Below are positions 43,336 to 53,212 of a DNA stretch of 64,000 bases, piece by piece; position 1 is the first letter of the stretch; each line of letters starts with the position of its first letter. This stretch comes from Flavobacterium gyeonganense (GTDB lineage Bacteria; Bacteroidota; Bacteroidia; Flavobacteriales; Flavobacteriaceae). The notes under the pieces were generated by a model. That model was not told the DNA's origin and searched no databases. It worked only from the letters and a program-made list of their open reading frames with translations. The stretch is taken from the NCBI RefSeq assembly GCF_029625295.1, contig NZ_CP121112.1, forward strand, positions 4,712,001 to 4,776,000, read 5' to 3'. Made by a program: the position numbers and the translations under genes.

Positions 43336-43615
43336 TATTAAACATTTTTATATAACTTTATTATTTAGTAGTGCTTCTAAAAGCTTATAACTATTATAAT
43401 TTAATTTCTAATTTGTTTTTAGGAAGGTTCTCAATATTAAATATAACAACTTGTATTTTAATTATTTAAACTTTATCTAATTATATAAATTAAGATATCT
43501 GCTTTGATAAAGGCGGCAAAATCACCGTTTTTTAACAAAAAATAAAGTTTTTTTATTAACATATTTCCTAACTTCAATAAACAAAAAACTATTTTTCTAT
43601 TTTAAAAAACAAATT

Positions 43616-45082
43616 ATGCGTGTATCAGTCATACGAAAAAATATAAAATTTACACCAGATTCAAAAAGAGTTGTAGCGCGATATTTTGTCAATGGTGATG
43701 AGCGGACTAAACAAATGGTACTTCGCATAATGACACTAGACGACAAACAAGTATTAGAAACCCTGGAACAAACACTTCGTGAATTTGCCAGACGTCACCG
43801 AAATATTTCTGCTATATTTCTAAGACACTGCGAAAAAGTGCGTGATGTTATTGAAAGCATGCAGATTGATTATGAAGCTTTGTCTCTTGACCGAAAAATG
43901 CTAATTGGTTCTTTTTGTACAATGGAGTATGCAATAGAATCTGCCGCTATCTTCAATCCGTCTATTATAGAAGATTTTGACCAGAGTGGTCTCGAAGCAG
44001 GAGAAAAAAGGGTTATTATTTCTTTTCGGGCAACAGGTGAAGGCCATATCTCATCAATTGTTTTCAGAAGAGGAATTCTGGACAGGGATAATAACCTGCA
44101 GGTTATGAAAATTGGACATAATATTGATAAAGCTGAGATTATACACAAAAGTTTTTTCAATAAGGAGCGATTTTTATTGAAATTATCTGAAATGCATACA
44201 CAAGACAAGTACATAACCCAAATTATGCAGGATTTGCCTGATGAGTTTGAATATGCAGTACTAAAAGATGTTATAAATACTGCTTTGAGTGACCCATCGA
44301 TTCGTGAAGAAAGAAGAACTGCATTAAACGAAATATTCTGGCTCGCAAAATCATTTTATGATGTTGAGTTCAAACATGATTCTGATCTTACAGAGAGGGT
44401 TATATTTCCCATATCCGATTCTGAAAGTCGTGGTATAGAAGATGCCCGTTTTGTCCGTTTTACAGATGATGACGGATCTTCGCGTGTAATGGCTACCTAT
44501 ACAGCTTATAACGGCCATACCATATTACCAAAACTAATTTCTACTGAAGATTTTTATACTTTTAGAGTAATGCCTTTACATGGTGCGGGGGCACAAAATA
44601 AAAATCTGGCCTTGTTTCCAAGAAAAATAAAAGGCAAATATGCGATGCTTGCCAGAATAGATGGTGTTAATAATTATATCATGTATTCTGACAGAGTTAC
44701 ACAATGGAATACCCCTATTCTTCTTCAGGAACCTCGTTATACCTGGGAGTTTACACAAATTGGAAACTGTGGATCTCCATTGTGGACAGAAGAAGGCTGG
44801 CTTGTTATTACACATGGCGTAGGTACTATGAGACGTTATTGCATTGGTGCTTCCCTGTTTGATCTTGATGATCCTTCTAAAGAAATTGGAAGACTTACAG
44901 AACCATTGTTATCACCACTTGAAGACGAACGGGAAGGGTATGTACCTAATGTTGTTTATTCTTGTGGAGCCATTATTCATAACAATAGTCTGATATTGCC
45001 TTATGCGGTATCAGATTATTCATCAACTTATGCTGTAGTTGATATGGTAGAATTATTAGATGCTTTGAAGAAGAGTAAATAG
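43616..45082 (+). CDS. GH130-like glycoside phosphorylase
   Basis: 488 residues, cytoplasmic with no signal peptide. The C-terminal 280 residues form the five-bladed propeller of GH130: RGIEDARFVRF, GAGAQNKNLALFPRKI, WEFTQIGNCGSPLWTEEGWLVITHGVG and REGYVPNVVYSCG. GH130 enzymes phosphorolyse beta-mannosides. The N-terminal 200 residues (RRHRNISAIFLRHCEKV...) are helical and an added domain typical of the longer GH130 variants of Bacteroidota. It stands alone with a terminator behind it; the neighbouring kinase is not obviously functionally linked. Substrate (mannan or N-glycan core) is open. Confidence 0.88.
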   Translation: MRVSVIRKNIKFTPDSKRVVARYFVNGDERTKQMVLRIMTLDDKQVLETLEQTLREFARRHRNISAIFLRHCEKVRDVIESMQIDYEALSLDRKMLIGSFCTMEYAIESAAIFNPSIIEDFDQSGLEAGEKRVIISFRATGEGHISSIVFRRGILDRDNNLQVMKIGHNIDKAEIIHKSFFNKERFLLKLSEMHTQDKYITQIMQDLPDEFEYAVLKDVINTALSDPSIREERRTALNEIFWLAKSFYDVEFKHDSDLTERVIFPISDSESRGIEDARFVRFTDDDGSSRVMATYTAYNGHTILPKLISTEDFYTFRVMPLHGAGAQNKNLALFPRKIKGKYAMLARIDGVNNYIMYSDRVTQWNTPILLQEPRYTWEFTQIGNCGSPLWTEEGWLVITHGVGTMRRYCIGASLFDLDDPSKEIGRLTEPLLSPLEDEREGYVPNVVYSCGAIIHNNSLILPYAVSDYSSTYAVVDMVELLDALKKSK

Positions 45083-45107
45083 TAATAAAATTTAAATGTA
45101 GAATCAT

Positions 45108-45136
45108 AAATCCCATCTTAATAAATGGGATTTTTT
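45108..45136 (+). terminator. Rho-independent terminator of the GH130 gene
   Basis: Stem AAATCCCAT / ATGGGATTT, loop CTTAATAA, then a T run. The next 266 bases up to the reverse-strand gene are AT-rich and empty. Confidence 0.9.
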
Positions 45137-45402
45137 ACTTTAACTTAGGTTCAAAAATAGCCAAAATCCAAATAAGCTGTTTTAAAAGGTTTTTTTTATA
45201 AAAATAATCAATTGCATGCCTGTTAGAAAATAATGTTTTTAATGAAAGATATTAAAGTCATTTTCAATCATTTATATTTATTAAAATCAAGAATTCAATA
45301 GCTAAAATTAATAATATATAATTTTTAAAAATCAATTCACATTTGGAATTTTTTCAATTAAATTTTTCCAATAGCGTTTTGGCATATGCTGAATATGAAG
45401 CT

Positions 45403-46104
45403 TCATGTTTTTTCGTGATTCAATCGTAACGCTGCTAAAATAACGCCGCCACAGATTTTGAAAAACTCTTCCTGCTCATCACAGATTTCGTTTAAATATT
45501 TAGATGATGTAACTTTCATATTAAACTGTAATTCTATAGTTGCAACATTTTCAAGATCATAATAAATACCATATTTGCGTTTTGCATCATAGATTAACCA
45601 GCGCTGATCTGCATAACGATTTTTAAAATGACTTTCTATTAGAGGCAAAACATCACAGTCTGGTTCAATGATTGCATAATACAATTGATCCTTCGTTAGT
45701 TTAAAACGAACAAATGCTTCCATTCGATGTGCCTCTTTTCTGGTCAGACGTATTGCTTTTCTAAGATACCAAACGGCATTATTACTAAAATCTTCTTCTA
45801 CATTTTTTGTATTAGCAAATACATGCTGTACAAACTGAAACATCGTTTCTTCTATGTCTGGAAGTTCAGACAAAAATGCCTTATACATATTTGAAAAACC
45901 TTCTGCCGAAAGTCGTAGCTTCAATCCGTCTAAAACACGTTTTGCTTTTGAGATATCCGTTACCACTAAATGAGAAGTTGCAAAAAGCAATGTTCCTGAA
46001 GTTTCATTTTTTGCAAATACAATATCAGAAAGTTTGAACTCATAAACTTCAAATATAGCCGTGAGCCATCCTTCATAAGTTCCGTCGTAAATTACTTCTG
46101 TCAT
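45403..46104 (-). CDS. DUF4130 (TIGR03915) protein, partner of the DNA-repair radical SAM protein
   Basis: 233 residues. It begins EVIYDGTYEGWLTAIFEVYEF, the signature of the TIGR03915/DUF4130 family, and has NAVWYLRKAIRLTRKEAHRMEAFVRFKLTKDQLYYA and DQRWLIYDAKRKYGIYYD further on. Family members are found next to the TIGR03916 radical SAM protein in many bacteria and the pair is predicted to act in DNA modification or repair. Here it starts five bases after its partner's stop, so they are co-transcribed. The activity of this subunit has not been established to my knowledge. Confidence 0.9.
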   Translation of the reverse strand: MTEVIYDGTYEGWLTAIFEVYEFKLSDIVFAKNETSGTLLFATSHLVVTDISKAKRVLDGLKLRLSAEGFSNMYKAFLSELPDIEETMFQFVQHVFANTKNVEEDFSNNAVWYLRKAIRLTRKEAHRMEAFVRFKLTKDQLYYAIIEPDCDVLPLIESHFKNRYADQRWLIYDAKRKYGIYYDLENVATIELQFNMKVTSSKYLNEICDEQEEFFKICGGVILAALRLNHEKT

Positions 46105-46109
46105 TTTGA

Positions 46110-47369
46110 TTAAAATAAAGCAAGTTGATTAGAAAAATCGTTTTTATATTTACTTTTTTGAAAATTTAAGATATGATGCTTGATTTGAATCGATGTTAAA
46201 TCTTTCTGAAGTTGAAATGGTGTAGCAAAAGCCAGGAAATATTTGGAACGTGAATACGCAATTCCCATTTTTTGTAAATCCTGTGGAAGCAGTTTTTTAA
46301 ACTTCCTTGCTGCAACAATTTTTTGCGCACTTAAATATCCAATTCCGGGAATTCGTTTTATTATTTCCAAATCGGTTGTATTGATATCAACAGGAAATTG
46401 ATTCAGGTTACGCAAAGCCCATCCAAGCTTCGGATCGATATCAAGATCAAGATTAGGCTGATTGAACCCGACAATTTCATTTACATCAAATCCGTAATAG
46501 CGAATGAGCCAGTCCGCCTGATACAAACGGTTTTCACGTATCATAGGAACAGGCGTTCCAATGGCAGGCAGACGATTGTCATAACTAATGGGAACATAAC
46601 CCGAATAATACACCCGTTTCATATTCATTTGCTGATAAAAATAATCTGCCATTCCAAGAATCTCAAGGTCATTTTCTTGTGTTGCCCCAATTACCATTTG
46701 AGTGCTTTGTCCGGCGGGAGCAAAAAGAGGCGTTTTATAATTTGTTTTTTTTTCTTCTTTATAACCGATAATTTCATTTTTAAGATATTTCATAGGATTA
46801 ATCACGTCAATATGATTTTTATCTGGTGCTAATAATTTAAGACTTTTTTCTGTTGGCATTTCGACATTTACACTCAAACGGTCAGCGTATAGACCTGCTT
46901 CCTTAAGCAATTCATCACTGGCTCCCGGAATCGCCTTCAAATGTATGTAGCCATTAAACTTATGTTCAGTACGCAATTTTTTAGCAATTCTCACCAAACG
47001 CTCCATAGTGAAATCAGCATTATCAAAAATACCCGAACTTAAAAAAAGTCCCTCAATATAGTTTCTCCTGTAAAAGCCAATTGTAAGGTCAACAACCTCT
47101 TGTACAGTAAAGGCTGCTCGTTTAATATCATTGCTTTTTCTGCTTACACAATAGGCACAATCAAAAATGCAATGGTTTGTGAGCAAGATTTTTAGCAGCG
47201 ACACACAACGCCCATCTTCGGTGAAGGCGTGGCAAATACCATAACCTTTAGCATTTCCCAATCCTTTATTTTTATTCTCTCGTTTACTTAAGGCCGACGA
47301 ACAGGAAACATCATATTTTGCAGCATCTGCCAATATTCCCAGCTTCTCCATCACTCTGTCATTTACCAT
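46110..47369 (-). CDS. putative DNA modification/repair radical SAM protein (TIGR03916-like)
   Basis: 419 residues. The radical SAM cluster motif is CIFDCAYC in LLTNHCIFDCAYCVSRKSND (CxxxCxxC). The N-terminus EKLGILADAAKYDVSCSSA is distinctive for this family, and a helix-hairpin-helix at about residue 330 (IIKRIPGIGYLSAQKIVAAR) predicts DNA binding. It generates a 5'-deoxyadenosyl radical, presumably to process a DNA lesion or modify a base. It pairs with DUF4130 downstream. Both sit between carbohydrate genes without obvious connection, so they are a portable repair pair. Confidence 0.92.
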   Translation of the reverse strand: MVNDRVMEKLGILADAAKYDVSCSSALSKRENKNKGLGNAKGYGICHAFTEDGRCVSLLKILLTNHCIFDCAYCVSRKSNDIKRAAFTVQEVVDLTIGFYRRNYIEGLFLSSGIFDNADFTMERLVRIAKKLRTEHKFNGYIHLKAIPGASDELLKEAGLYADRLSVNVEMPTEKSLKLLAPDKNHIDVINPMKYLKNEIIGYKEEKKTNYKTPLFAPAGQSTQMVIGATQENDLEILGMADYFYQQMNMKRVYYSGYVPISYDNRLPAIGTPVPMIRENRLYQADWLIRYYGFDVNEIVGFNQPNLDLDIDPKLGWALRNLNQFPVDINTTDLEIIKRIPGIGYLSAQKIVAARKFKKLLPQDLQKMGIAYSRSKYFLAFATPFQLQKDLTSIQIKHHILNFQKSKYKNDFSNQLALF

Positions 47370-47500
47370 CAGAATTTCTTTTTATTGTTTTCGAAATATT
47401 TTTACACAATAAAATTAGTTATTATACATAACAATATATTTATTTTTATTGTTCTAAATTATATCAAACTATAACAAAAAATATCACAATGGTTTAAAAA

Positions 47501-47535
47501 AGAAAACCTCCAAAATCAAATGACTTTGGAGGTTT
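47501..47535 (-). terminator. Terminator of the GH51 transcription unit
   Basis: Stem AAACCTCCAAA / TTTGGAGGTTT around ATCAAATGAC, with A-rich sequence at 47495-47505 that gives a T tail on the reverse strand. It lies 22 bases behind the GH51 stop. Confidence 0.88.
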
Positions 47536-47556
47536 CACACAGGTATAAACTCTTGC

Positions 47557-49542
47557 TTATTTACTTTTTAACTTCAATACGGTTACTGAATAAGCGGGTA
47601 AATTTAAAGATGCTTTTACACCTTTTAAATTATAACTACTTTCTTTTGGGCTAATTTTTTTAGGCTCTCCAAAAGTATTTTCATCTTCTAATTTCGGACT
47701 TGAAAGGGTTATCAATGTGCCTTTAGTAGCAAATTTACCTCCTTTTAAATCAACTGTAACTTCTTGGGAAGCCGCTGCAGTATTTACCAGTTTTACAATT
47801 ACTTCTTTTGTATTCACATCTTTAACGGCAGATGCATAAAGGTCGTTTTGCCCGGTTAAAGGTTTTGCATCTTTAGTTATGTTTAGCAAATCGGTTCCTT
47901 TATTGGTTGAGAATAATTTTTGAACATAATAATTAGCAGAACCGTAAGATTCTAAATTATTGAACCAGATCATATCCGGTGTCCATTGCCAGGCATCTTC
48001 ATGTGCCATAAGTGGCGCATAAGAAGTCATATTGACTACTTCAGCATTTCTTTCTAATCCGGTCATGAAAGCGGCTTCAGAAAAAGCACATTCCCAGTTA
48101 TTTCTGTTATTCGGGTTTGCTCCTGAAACACTTTGCGCAGCATATTCACCGGCAAATATTTTTGGGCCTTTGCGGTCATAATTATCATAACGTGAAGCAT
48201 TTTCCCTAAACCATTTCGGGCTTTGGTAATAATGTTCATCTATAAGCTCAGCATTGAGTTTTTTAAGTTCAGCCATTGCAAAATCAAAATGTTCACCATC
48301 CGGTGATGGACCGCTTCCTGAAACGATAATAATATCTGGATATTTGGCTTTTATTGCTTTTTCAAAAATTTTGAAACGCTCAATATAATCCGGTCCCCAT
48401 TGTTCATTTCCAACACCAATATATTTTAGATTGAACGGTTTTGGATGTCCCATATCTGAACGAAGAATTCCCCATCTGGTTTCTTCTGAACCATTGGCAA
48501 ATTCAATTAAATCTAAAGCATCCTGTATGTAGGGATCTAATTCTTCGATTGGAGCTAATTCTCCAGTATTATACTGACAGGCCATTCCACAACTCAAAAT
48601 AGGCAATGGAGTCGCACCAATATCTTCAGAAAGCTGAAAATACTCATAAAATCCAAGTCCAAAACTTTGAAAATAATCAGGTGTCTGTTTGTGACTGAAT
48701 TCTACATTCCATCTATTCATCATCGTTTTTCTGTCTTCAACATCGCCAACTGATTTCTTCCATTGATAACGGTCAGATAAAGTCCTTCCTTCGACTATAC
48801 ACCCGCCAGGAAATCTTAAAAATCCAGGTTTCATATCATACAAAAGCTGAACAAGATCTTTTCGTAATCCATTTTTTCTGTTCTTCCACGTATCCTCAGG
48901 AAATAATGAAATCATATCAAGATCAATTGTCCCTGTTCCTTCAAAAGTTATTTTTAATTTGGCTTTAGCTTCAGTCTGAGTAGCTTTAAATTCTGCTGAA
49001 TAGGTCTCCCATTCTTTTGATGTTGGAATGATAGTGGTTTCTCCAATTACTTTTTTATCCTTATCAATAAGCTGAACAATTATTTTTTTGATCGCTCCGT
49101 TGTGATTGGCTGCCTTTAAAGAAAGATTATATTTTGCATCCTTTTTCACTCCCATCCCCCTAAAACCTTCATTAATCAAGGCATATCCTTTATCATCATT
49201 AATCAGGACACGGCAGAAATTAGGATTGGTTTCATTTTCTACGACTTTTACAGGTGTGGCAGCACCCGAATTCATATTTAGAGAAGACCTTTTGGTATTA
49301 GGCTGGTCCCAACCCATCAAAGGTTTTTCAAATTCAAAAGACCGGTTTTTAATCATTTCGGCATATAATCCGCCGTCTGCTGCGAAATTGATATCCTCAA
49401 AAAACAAACCGAACATAGTAGGCTGAATCTTTGTAACGGTTTTAGCAACGTCAACTTCTAAAATTGTTTTTTGGGCATGTAAACAAATACCATTGAACAG
49501 CAAACCGCCCATGATTATTTTGGTTATGATATTATTTTTCAT
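47557..49542 (-). CDS. GH51 alpha-L-arabinofuranosidase, secreted
   Basis: 661 residues. A signal peptide (IIMGGLLFNGICLHAQ) is followed by TMFGLFFEDINFAADGGLYAEM, a carbohydrate-binding-like beta domain at residues about 75-215, the TIM barrel with YIGVGNEQWGPDYIERF (acid/base Glu) and KIFAGEYAAQS (nucleophile Glu), and a C-terminal beta domain. It removes arabinofuranose from arabinan, arabinoxylan or pectin side chains. It is directly behind the GH28 gene on the same strand with 85 bases between, so they belong to one pectin-degrading unit. Confidence 0.93.
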   Translation of the reverse strand: MKNNIITKIIMGGLLFNGICLHAQKTILEVDVAKTVTKIQPTMFGLFFEDINFAADGGLYAEMIKNRSFEFEKPLMGWDQPNTKRSSLNMNSGAATPVKVVENETNPNFCRVLINDDKGYALINEGFRGMGVKKDAKYNLSLKAANHNGAIKKIIVQLIDKDKKVIGETTIIPTSKEWETYSAEFKATQTEAKAKLKITFEGTGTIDLDMISLFPEDTWKNRKNGLRKDLVQLLYDMKPGFLRFPGGCIVEGRTLSDRYQWKKSVGDVEDRKTMMNRWNVEFSHKQTPDYFQSFGLGFYEYFQLSEDIGATPLPILSCGMACQYNTGELAPIEELDPYIQDALDLIEFANGSEETRWGILRSDMGHPKPFNLKYIGVGNEQWGPDYIERFKIFEKAIKAKYPDIIIVSGSGPSPDGEHFDFAMAELKKLNAELIDEHYYQSPKWFRENASRYDNYDRKGPKIFAGEYAAQSVSGANPNNRNNWECAFSEAAFMTGLERNAEVVNMTSYAPLMAHEDAWQWTPDMIWFNNLESYGSANYYVQKLFSTNKGTDLLNITKDAKPLTGQNDLYASAVKDVNTKEVIVKLVNTAAASQEVTVDLKGGKFATKGTLITLSSPKLEDENTFGEPKKISPKESSYNLKGVKASLNLPAYSVTVLKLKSK

Positions 49543-49627
49543 TTTCTATGATAGTTGATAATTTAGTCTTGCTAATTTATTTAAAGTTTCTTTTAAAACC
49601 CCGGTTTTGAAGCAATAATTTAAATTA

Positions 49628-51067
49628 TTATTTTTTCACTACTTCATATTTCTGAGGAAAAGCAGCTTCACCGTCTAAATTATTGACCTTTAAAATATCA
49701 ACATTTTTGCTTTCGATGGCATGTTTAAAATAATCCGGTTTGTTTTTGCCCCAGTTGACAGCGCAATTCTGAACTTTTATATTTTCAGCCGTATCAAAAT
49801 AAAATCCTGATGTACTGCCTTTTACGAAACCATCCATTTTTGACGGACGACGATCGTAAATCCCTCCGGGAAAATTTGATGTTTTATCAATAAAAACATT
49901 CACTCCTTCAAAAACAATGTTTTTAATTTTGTCCTTTGTTTCGCCGCTTACATACACCCCGTTTTCTCCAAAACACTGAATATTGGTGAAATAAATATTG
50001 CTGATTGCCCCTACCTTCCCTTCTGTTGCACCTTTTGGAAAACGCCAGTTGGCATCTTTATGGTTTCCGTTTGCGCGACTGTACGCTGTCACATAAATAG
50101 GTTCAGCTTTTCCCCACCAGGTATCAGTAGTCAGCTGGCCTTCGATAATCATATTTGAAAAAATAACATCACTCACCGTTCCTTCATCTCGATTCTGAAT
50201 CCCGACTCCACGATTACTTTTTTTGATAATGCAATTATTGAAAACTACCTGCCTGATAGCATCCATGTTTTCTGAACCGATTTTAATCGCACAGCTGCTG
50301 CTGGTCATCGTACAATTTGTAACCGTTATGTTTTCGCAAGCTCCAAATTCTTCAAATTCCCTTCTATTTTTCAAACAAATACAATCATCGCCGCTTTCGA
50401 TGTAACAATCACTAATTCGTACATTTTTGCAATGGTCTAAATCGATACCATCGCTATTTCTTACTTTTAAACTGTTTAACAACGTAATACCGCTAATGAC
50501 CACATCATTACAACCTACCAAATGAATTGTCCAGTAAGCAGAATTACCGATATGAGCATCTTTAATTCTGATATTCTTGCCTCCTATAATAGTCAAAACA
50601 TGAGGACGTGGATCGAGGATATTGAAAGGTTTTAGTATATAAGCATCATCTTCCTCCGCTCCCATAAAAGAGATTCCGTTTCCGTCAATTTTACCGCTTC
50701 CACTAATGCTAAAATTCTCAATATTTTTCCCGCCAATCCAGATAGTTCCCTCGCCTTTGTTTTCGCGAAAGGCACTTTCTGTATATAATTTTTCATCCGG
50801 ACTTGCCAAAATTTTAGCACCTCCTTCAATATGCAGATCCACATTAGATTTTACATTAAAAGGTCCAGTCAGGAATGTATAGGGAGCCGGAATCAAAACC
50901 TGTCCTCCGGTTTTGCTGCAGGCATCAATAGCTTTTTGAATAGCAGCAGCATCATTGGTTTTACCATCTCCTTTTGCTCCATATTTTTTAATATCATAGA
51001 CCTTTTGCGCAATAGCAGTCAGTGAAATACAAAAAAAGATTGTTGTTATTATAGATTTTTTTATCAT
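49628..51067 (-). CDS. GH28 polygalacturonase-like enzyme, secreted
   Basis: 479 residues with a signal peptide (IITTIFFCISLTAIAQ). The right-handed beta-helix shows the GH28 residues: NSDGIDLDHC (Asp), ESGDDCICLK (Asp pair), SSCAIKIGSE in place of the usual GHG loop, and RGVGIQNR. It starts with VYDIKKYGAKGDGKTNDAAAIQKA, typical of exo-acting bacterial members. It hydrolyses galacturonide bonds in homogalacturonan or rhamnogalacturonan. The altered loop suggests an unusual specificity. It lies 89 bases behind the mannonate dehydratase gene. Confidence 0.93.
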   Translation of the reverse strand: MIKKSIITTIFFCISLTAIAQKVYDIKKYGAKGDGKTNDAAAIQKAIDACSKTGGQVLIPAPYTFLTGPFNVKSNVDLHIEGGAKILASPDEKLYTESAFRENKGEGTIWIGGKNIENFSISGSGKIDGNGISFMGAEEDDAYILKPFNILDPRPHVLTIIGGKNIRIKDAHIGNSAYWTIHLVGCNDVVISGITLLNSLKVRNSDGIDLDHCKNVRISDCYIESGDDCICLKNRREFEEFGACENITVTNCTMTSSSCAIKIGSENMDAIRQVVFNNCIIKKSNRGVGIQNRDEGTVSDVIFSNMIIEGQLTTDTWWGKAEPIYVTAYSRANGNHKDANWRFPKGATEGKVGAISNIYFTNIQCFGENGVYVSGETKDKIKNIVFEGVNVFIDKTSNFPGGIYDRRPSKMDGFVKGSTSGFYFDTAENIKVQNCAVNWGKNKPDYFKHAIESKNVDILKVNNLDGEAAFPQKYEVVKK

Positions 51068-51156
51068 TTTTTACTTTATTTGAAATTTTATATAAAATAA
51101 CTTAACTATATATATTTTAACATTTTAAATTAACAATAGTCACTCAAAGAGTATTA

Positions 51157-52339
51157 TCATATTGAACGTATAATTCCTTCTTCCAGTCCACGTAATTCAG
51201 CCAATCCTCTTAGTCTCCCAATTGCAGAATAGCCTGGATTTGTTTTTTTATGTAAATCATCCAGCATCTGATGTCCGTGATCCGGTCTCATCGGAATTGC
51301 TGTATCTTTTTCTTCCTTCTGCCAGTCTTCTTTTTTGCTCAATCAATATTTCTTTAACCACGGCAAACATATCTACATTACCTTCCAGATGATTGGCTTC
51401 ATAAAAATTACCTTCATCATCTCTTTGTGTACTTCTTAAATGTATAAAGTGTACTCTGTCAGCAAATTTCCTGAACATTTGTTCCAGATTGTTTTCCGGA
51501 ATGACACCAAGTGAACCGGTACAAAATGTGATTCCGTTATTTCTGCTCGGAACTTCTTTTGATAAATAATCAAAATCAGCTTCAGTACTTACCACTCTTG
51601 GCAAACCTAATATCTGATAAGGCGGGTCATCCGGATGAATGCACATTAAAACCTTATTTTCTTCCGCTACAGGTATGATTTCCTTTAAGAAAGAAACCAA
51701 ATTTTCTTTTAACTTTCGAGCGTCAACGCCTTTGTATGTGTCTAACGTTTCTTGAAACTGCTCCAGTGTATAACCTTCTTCTGCTCCAGGCAGACCAGCA
51801 ATGATATTTTTTATGAGCTTTGTTTTGTCTTCATCAGCCAATTTGTCCAAATAGTCTTTGGCTTTATTTTTTTGTATTTCAGAATAGTCATTTTCTGCAT
51901 TTGGTCTTTTCAGTAAATAAAGATCGAAAGCAGCAAAAGCAGCTGTATCAAAACGTAATGCTTTTGAACCATCTTCTACTTCAAAAGCCAAATCAGTCCT
52001 TGTCCAGTCTAAAACCGGCATAAAATTATAACACACCACCGAAATGCCGCAGCTTGCCAGATTCCGGATGCTTTGCTTGTAATTTTCGATGTAAACTTTA
52101 TAATTGCCAGTTTGGGTTTTGATATTTTCATGAACCGGCACAGATTCTACAACAGACCAGATTAATCCGCTGTTTTCAATTTCACTTTTTCGTTTACTGA
52201 TTTCGTCCACAGTCCAGACTTCTCCATTTGGAATATGATGGAGCGCCGTAACAATTCCAACAGCGCCTGTCTGTTTTATATCTTGCAATGTAACCGGATC
52301 ATTCGGTCCGAACCATCTCCAGGTTTGTGTCATTTTCAT
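51157..52339 (-). CDS. uxuA: Mannonate dehydratase (apparent frameshift)
   Basis: Joining two frames by removing one base from the five-T run at 51307-51311 (plus strand) gives 393 residues, the length of UxuA, and restores AEGRKDTAIPMRPDHGHQML. The protein starts MTQTWRWFGPNDPVTLQDIKQTGAVGIVTALHH, includes MCIHPDDPPYQILGLPR and FIHLRSTQRD, and converts D-mannonate to 2-keto-3-deoxygluconate. The break is not at a long homopolymer, unlike most others in the window, so a true mutation is more likely than elsewhere; the unrepaired protein would lose the C-terminal RPDHGH metal-binding block. It follows the SDR gene by 14 bases. A start at 52333 (MTQ) is possible. Confidence 0.88.
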
Positions 52340-52353
52340 AAATAAATCTTTTT

Positions 52354-53169
52354 TTAAACTCCGCTAAAAGCAGAAAATCCTCCATCTAAAGTTACTTTTG
52401 ATCCTGTAACAAATTTTGAAGCATCACTTAACAGCCAAATCAAAGCTCCAATCAATTCATCAGGATTTCCAAAACGACTGAAAGGTGTGTTTTGAATAAT
52501 CAGATTGCCTCTTTCGGTAAGGCTTCCGTCTTCATTAGTTAAAAGTCTTCTGTTTTGTTCCGTTAAGAAAAAGCCTGGAACAATAGAATTCATACGTATT
52601 TTATCTCCAAATCTATTGGCTAGTTCAACAGAAAACCATCTGGTGTAAGAATCAATAGCCGATTTAGCCAGACTATAGCCCAAAACTCTTGTCAAAGCAT
52701 GATCTGATGAAACAGATGAAATGTTTACAACGCTTCCGTTCCCCGTATTTTTTATCGCCTCGCCAAAAATCTGAGTCGGCAAAATTGTTCCAAACAAATT
52801 CAGATTCATTACCTGCTGCAGTGCCTTAATATTCAACTGAAAAACATCTTGTCCTGGCTGCACAACTGCATCAGGCATATTTCCGCCAGCTGCGTTTACC
52901 AGTCCGTCTATTTTTCCGTATTTGGCAAGCATGATTTCACGTGCATTTATAAGATCCTGCTCATTGGTAACATCTGCGATCAAGGCGATGGCTTCACCTC
53001 CATTGTTTATAATGGCATCAACTCTTTCATTGGCCACTTTTTCATTTCGGCCTAACACACCAACAATTCCGCCTGCATGCGCAATTCCGTTAATAAAAGC
53101 TTCACCTAATATTCCGGTGGCACCGGTTACTATAATTACTTTTTCCTGTAATGAAAAAACTGTACTCAC
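52354..53169 (-). CDS. SDR family oxidoreductase, probable D-mannonate (fructuronate) reductase
   Basis: 271 residues from GTG at 53169 (VSTVFSLQEKVIIVTGATGILG); a TTG upstream would add 13 residues that do not look like coding. Motifs: TGATGILGEA, NAAGGNMP, active Ser in VSSVSSDH and YSLAKSAID (Tyr-x-x-x-Lys). It is directly before mannonate dehydratase and behind the symporter, so fructuronate to mannonate reduction is the most reasonable role, replacing a UxuB-type enzyme. Acts in the cytoplasm with NAD(P)H. Name from context, not from a specific motif. Confidence 0.85.
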   Translation of the reverse strand: MSTVFSLQEKVIIVTGATGILGEAFINGIAHAGGIVGVLGRNEKVANERVDAIINNGGEAIALIADVTNEQDLINAREIMLAKYGKIDGLVNAAGGNMPDAVVQPGQDVFQLNIKALQQVMNLNLFGTILPTQIFGEAIKNTGNGSVVNISSVSSDHALTRVLGYSLAKSAIDSYTRWFSVELANRFGDKIRMNSIVPGFFLTEQNRRLLTNEDGSLTERGNLIIQNTPFSRFGNPDELIGALIWLLSDASKFVTGSKVTLDGGFSAFSGV

Positions 53170-53212
53170 ACTTTTGTATTTTAAATTATGATAAATTTTT
53201 GGTTGCAAATTA

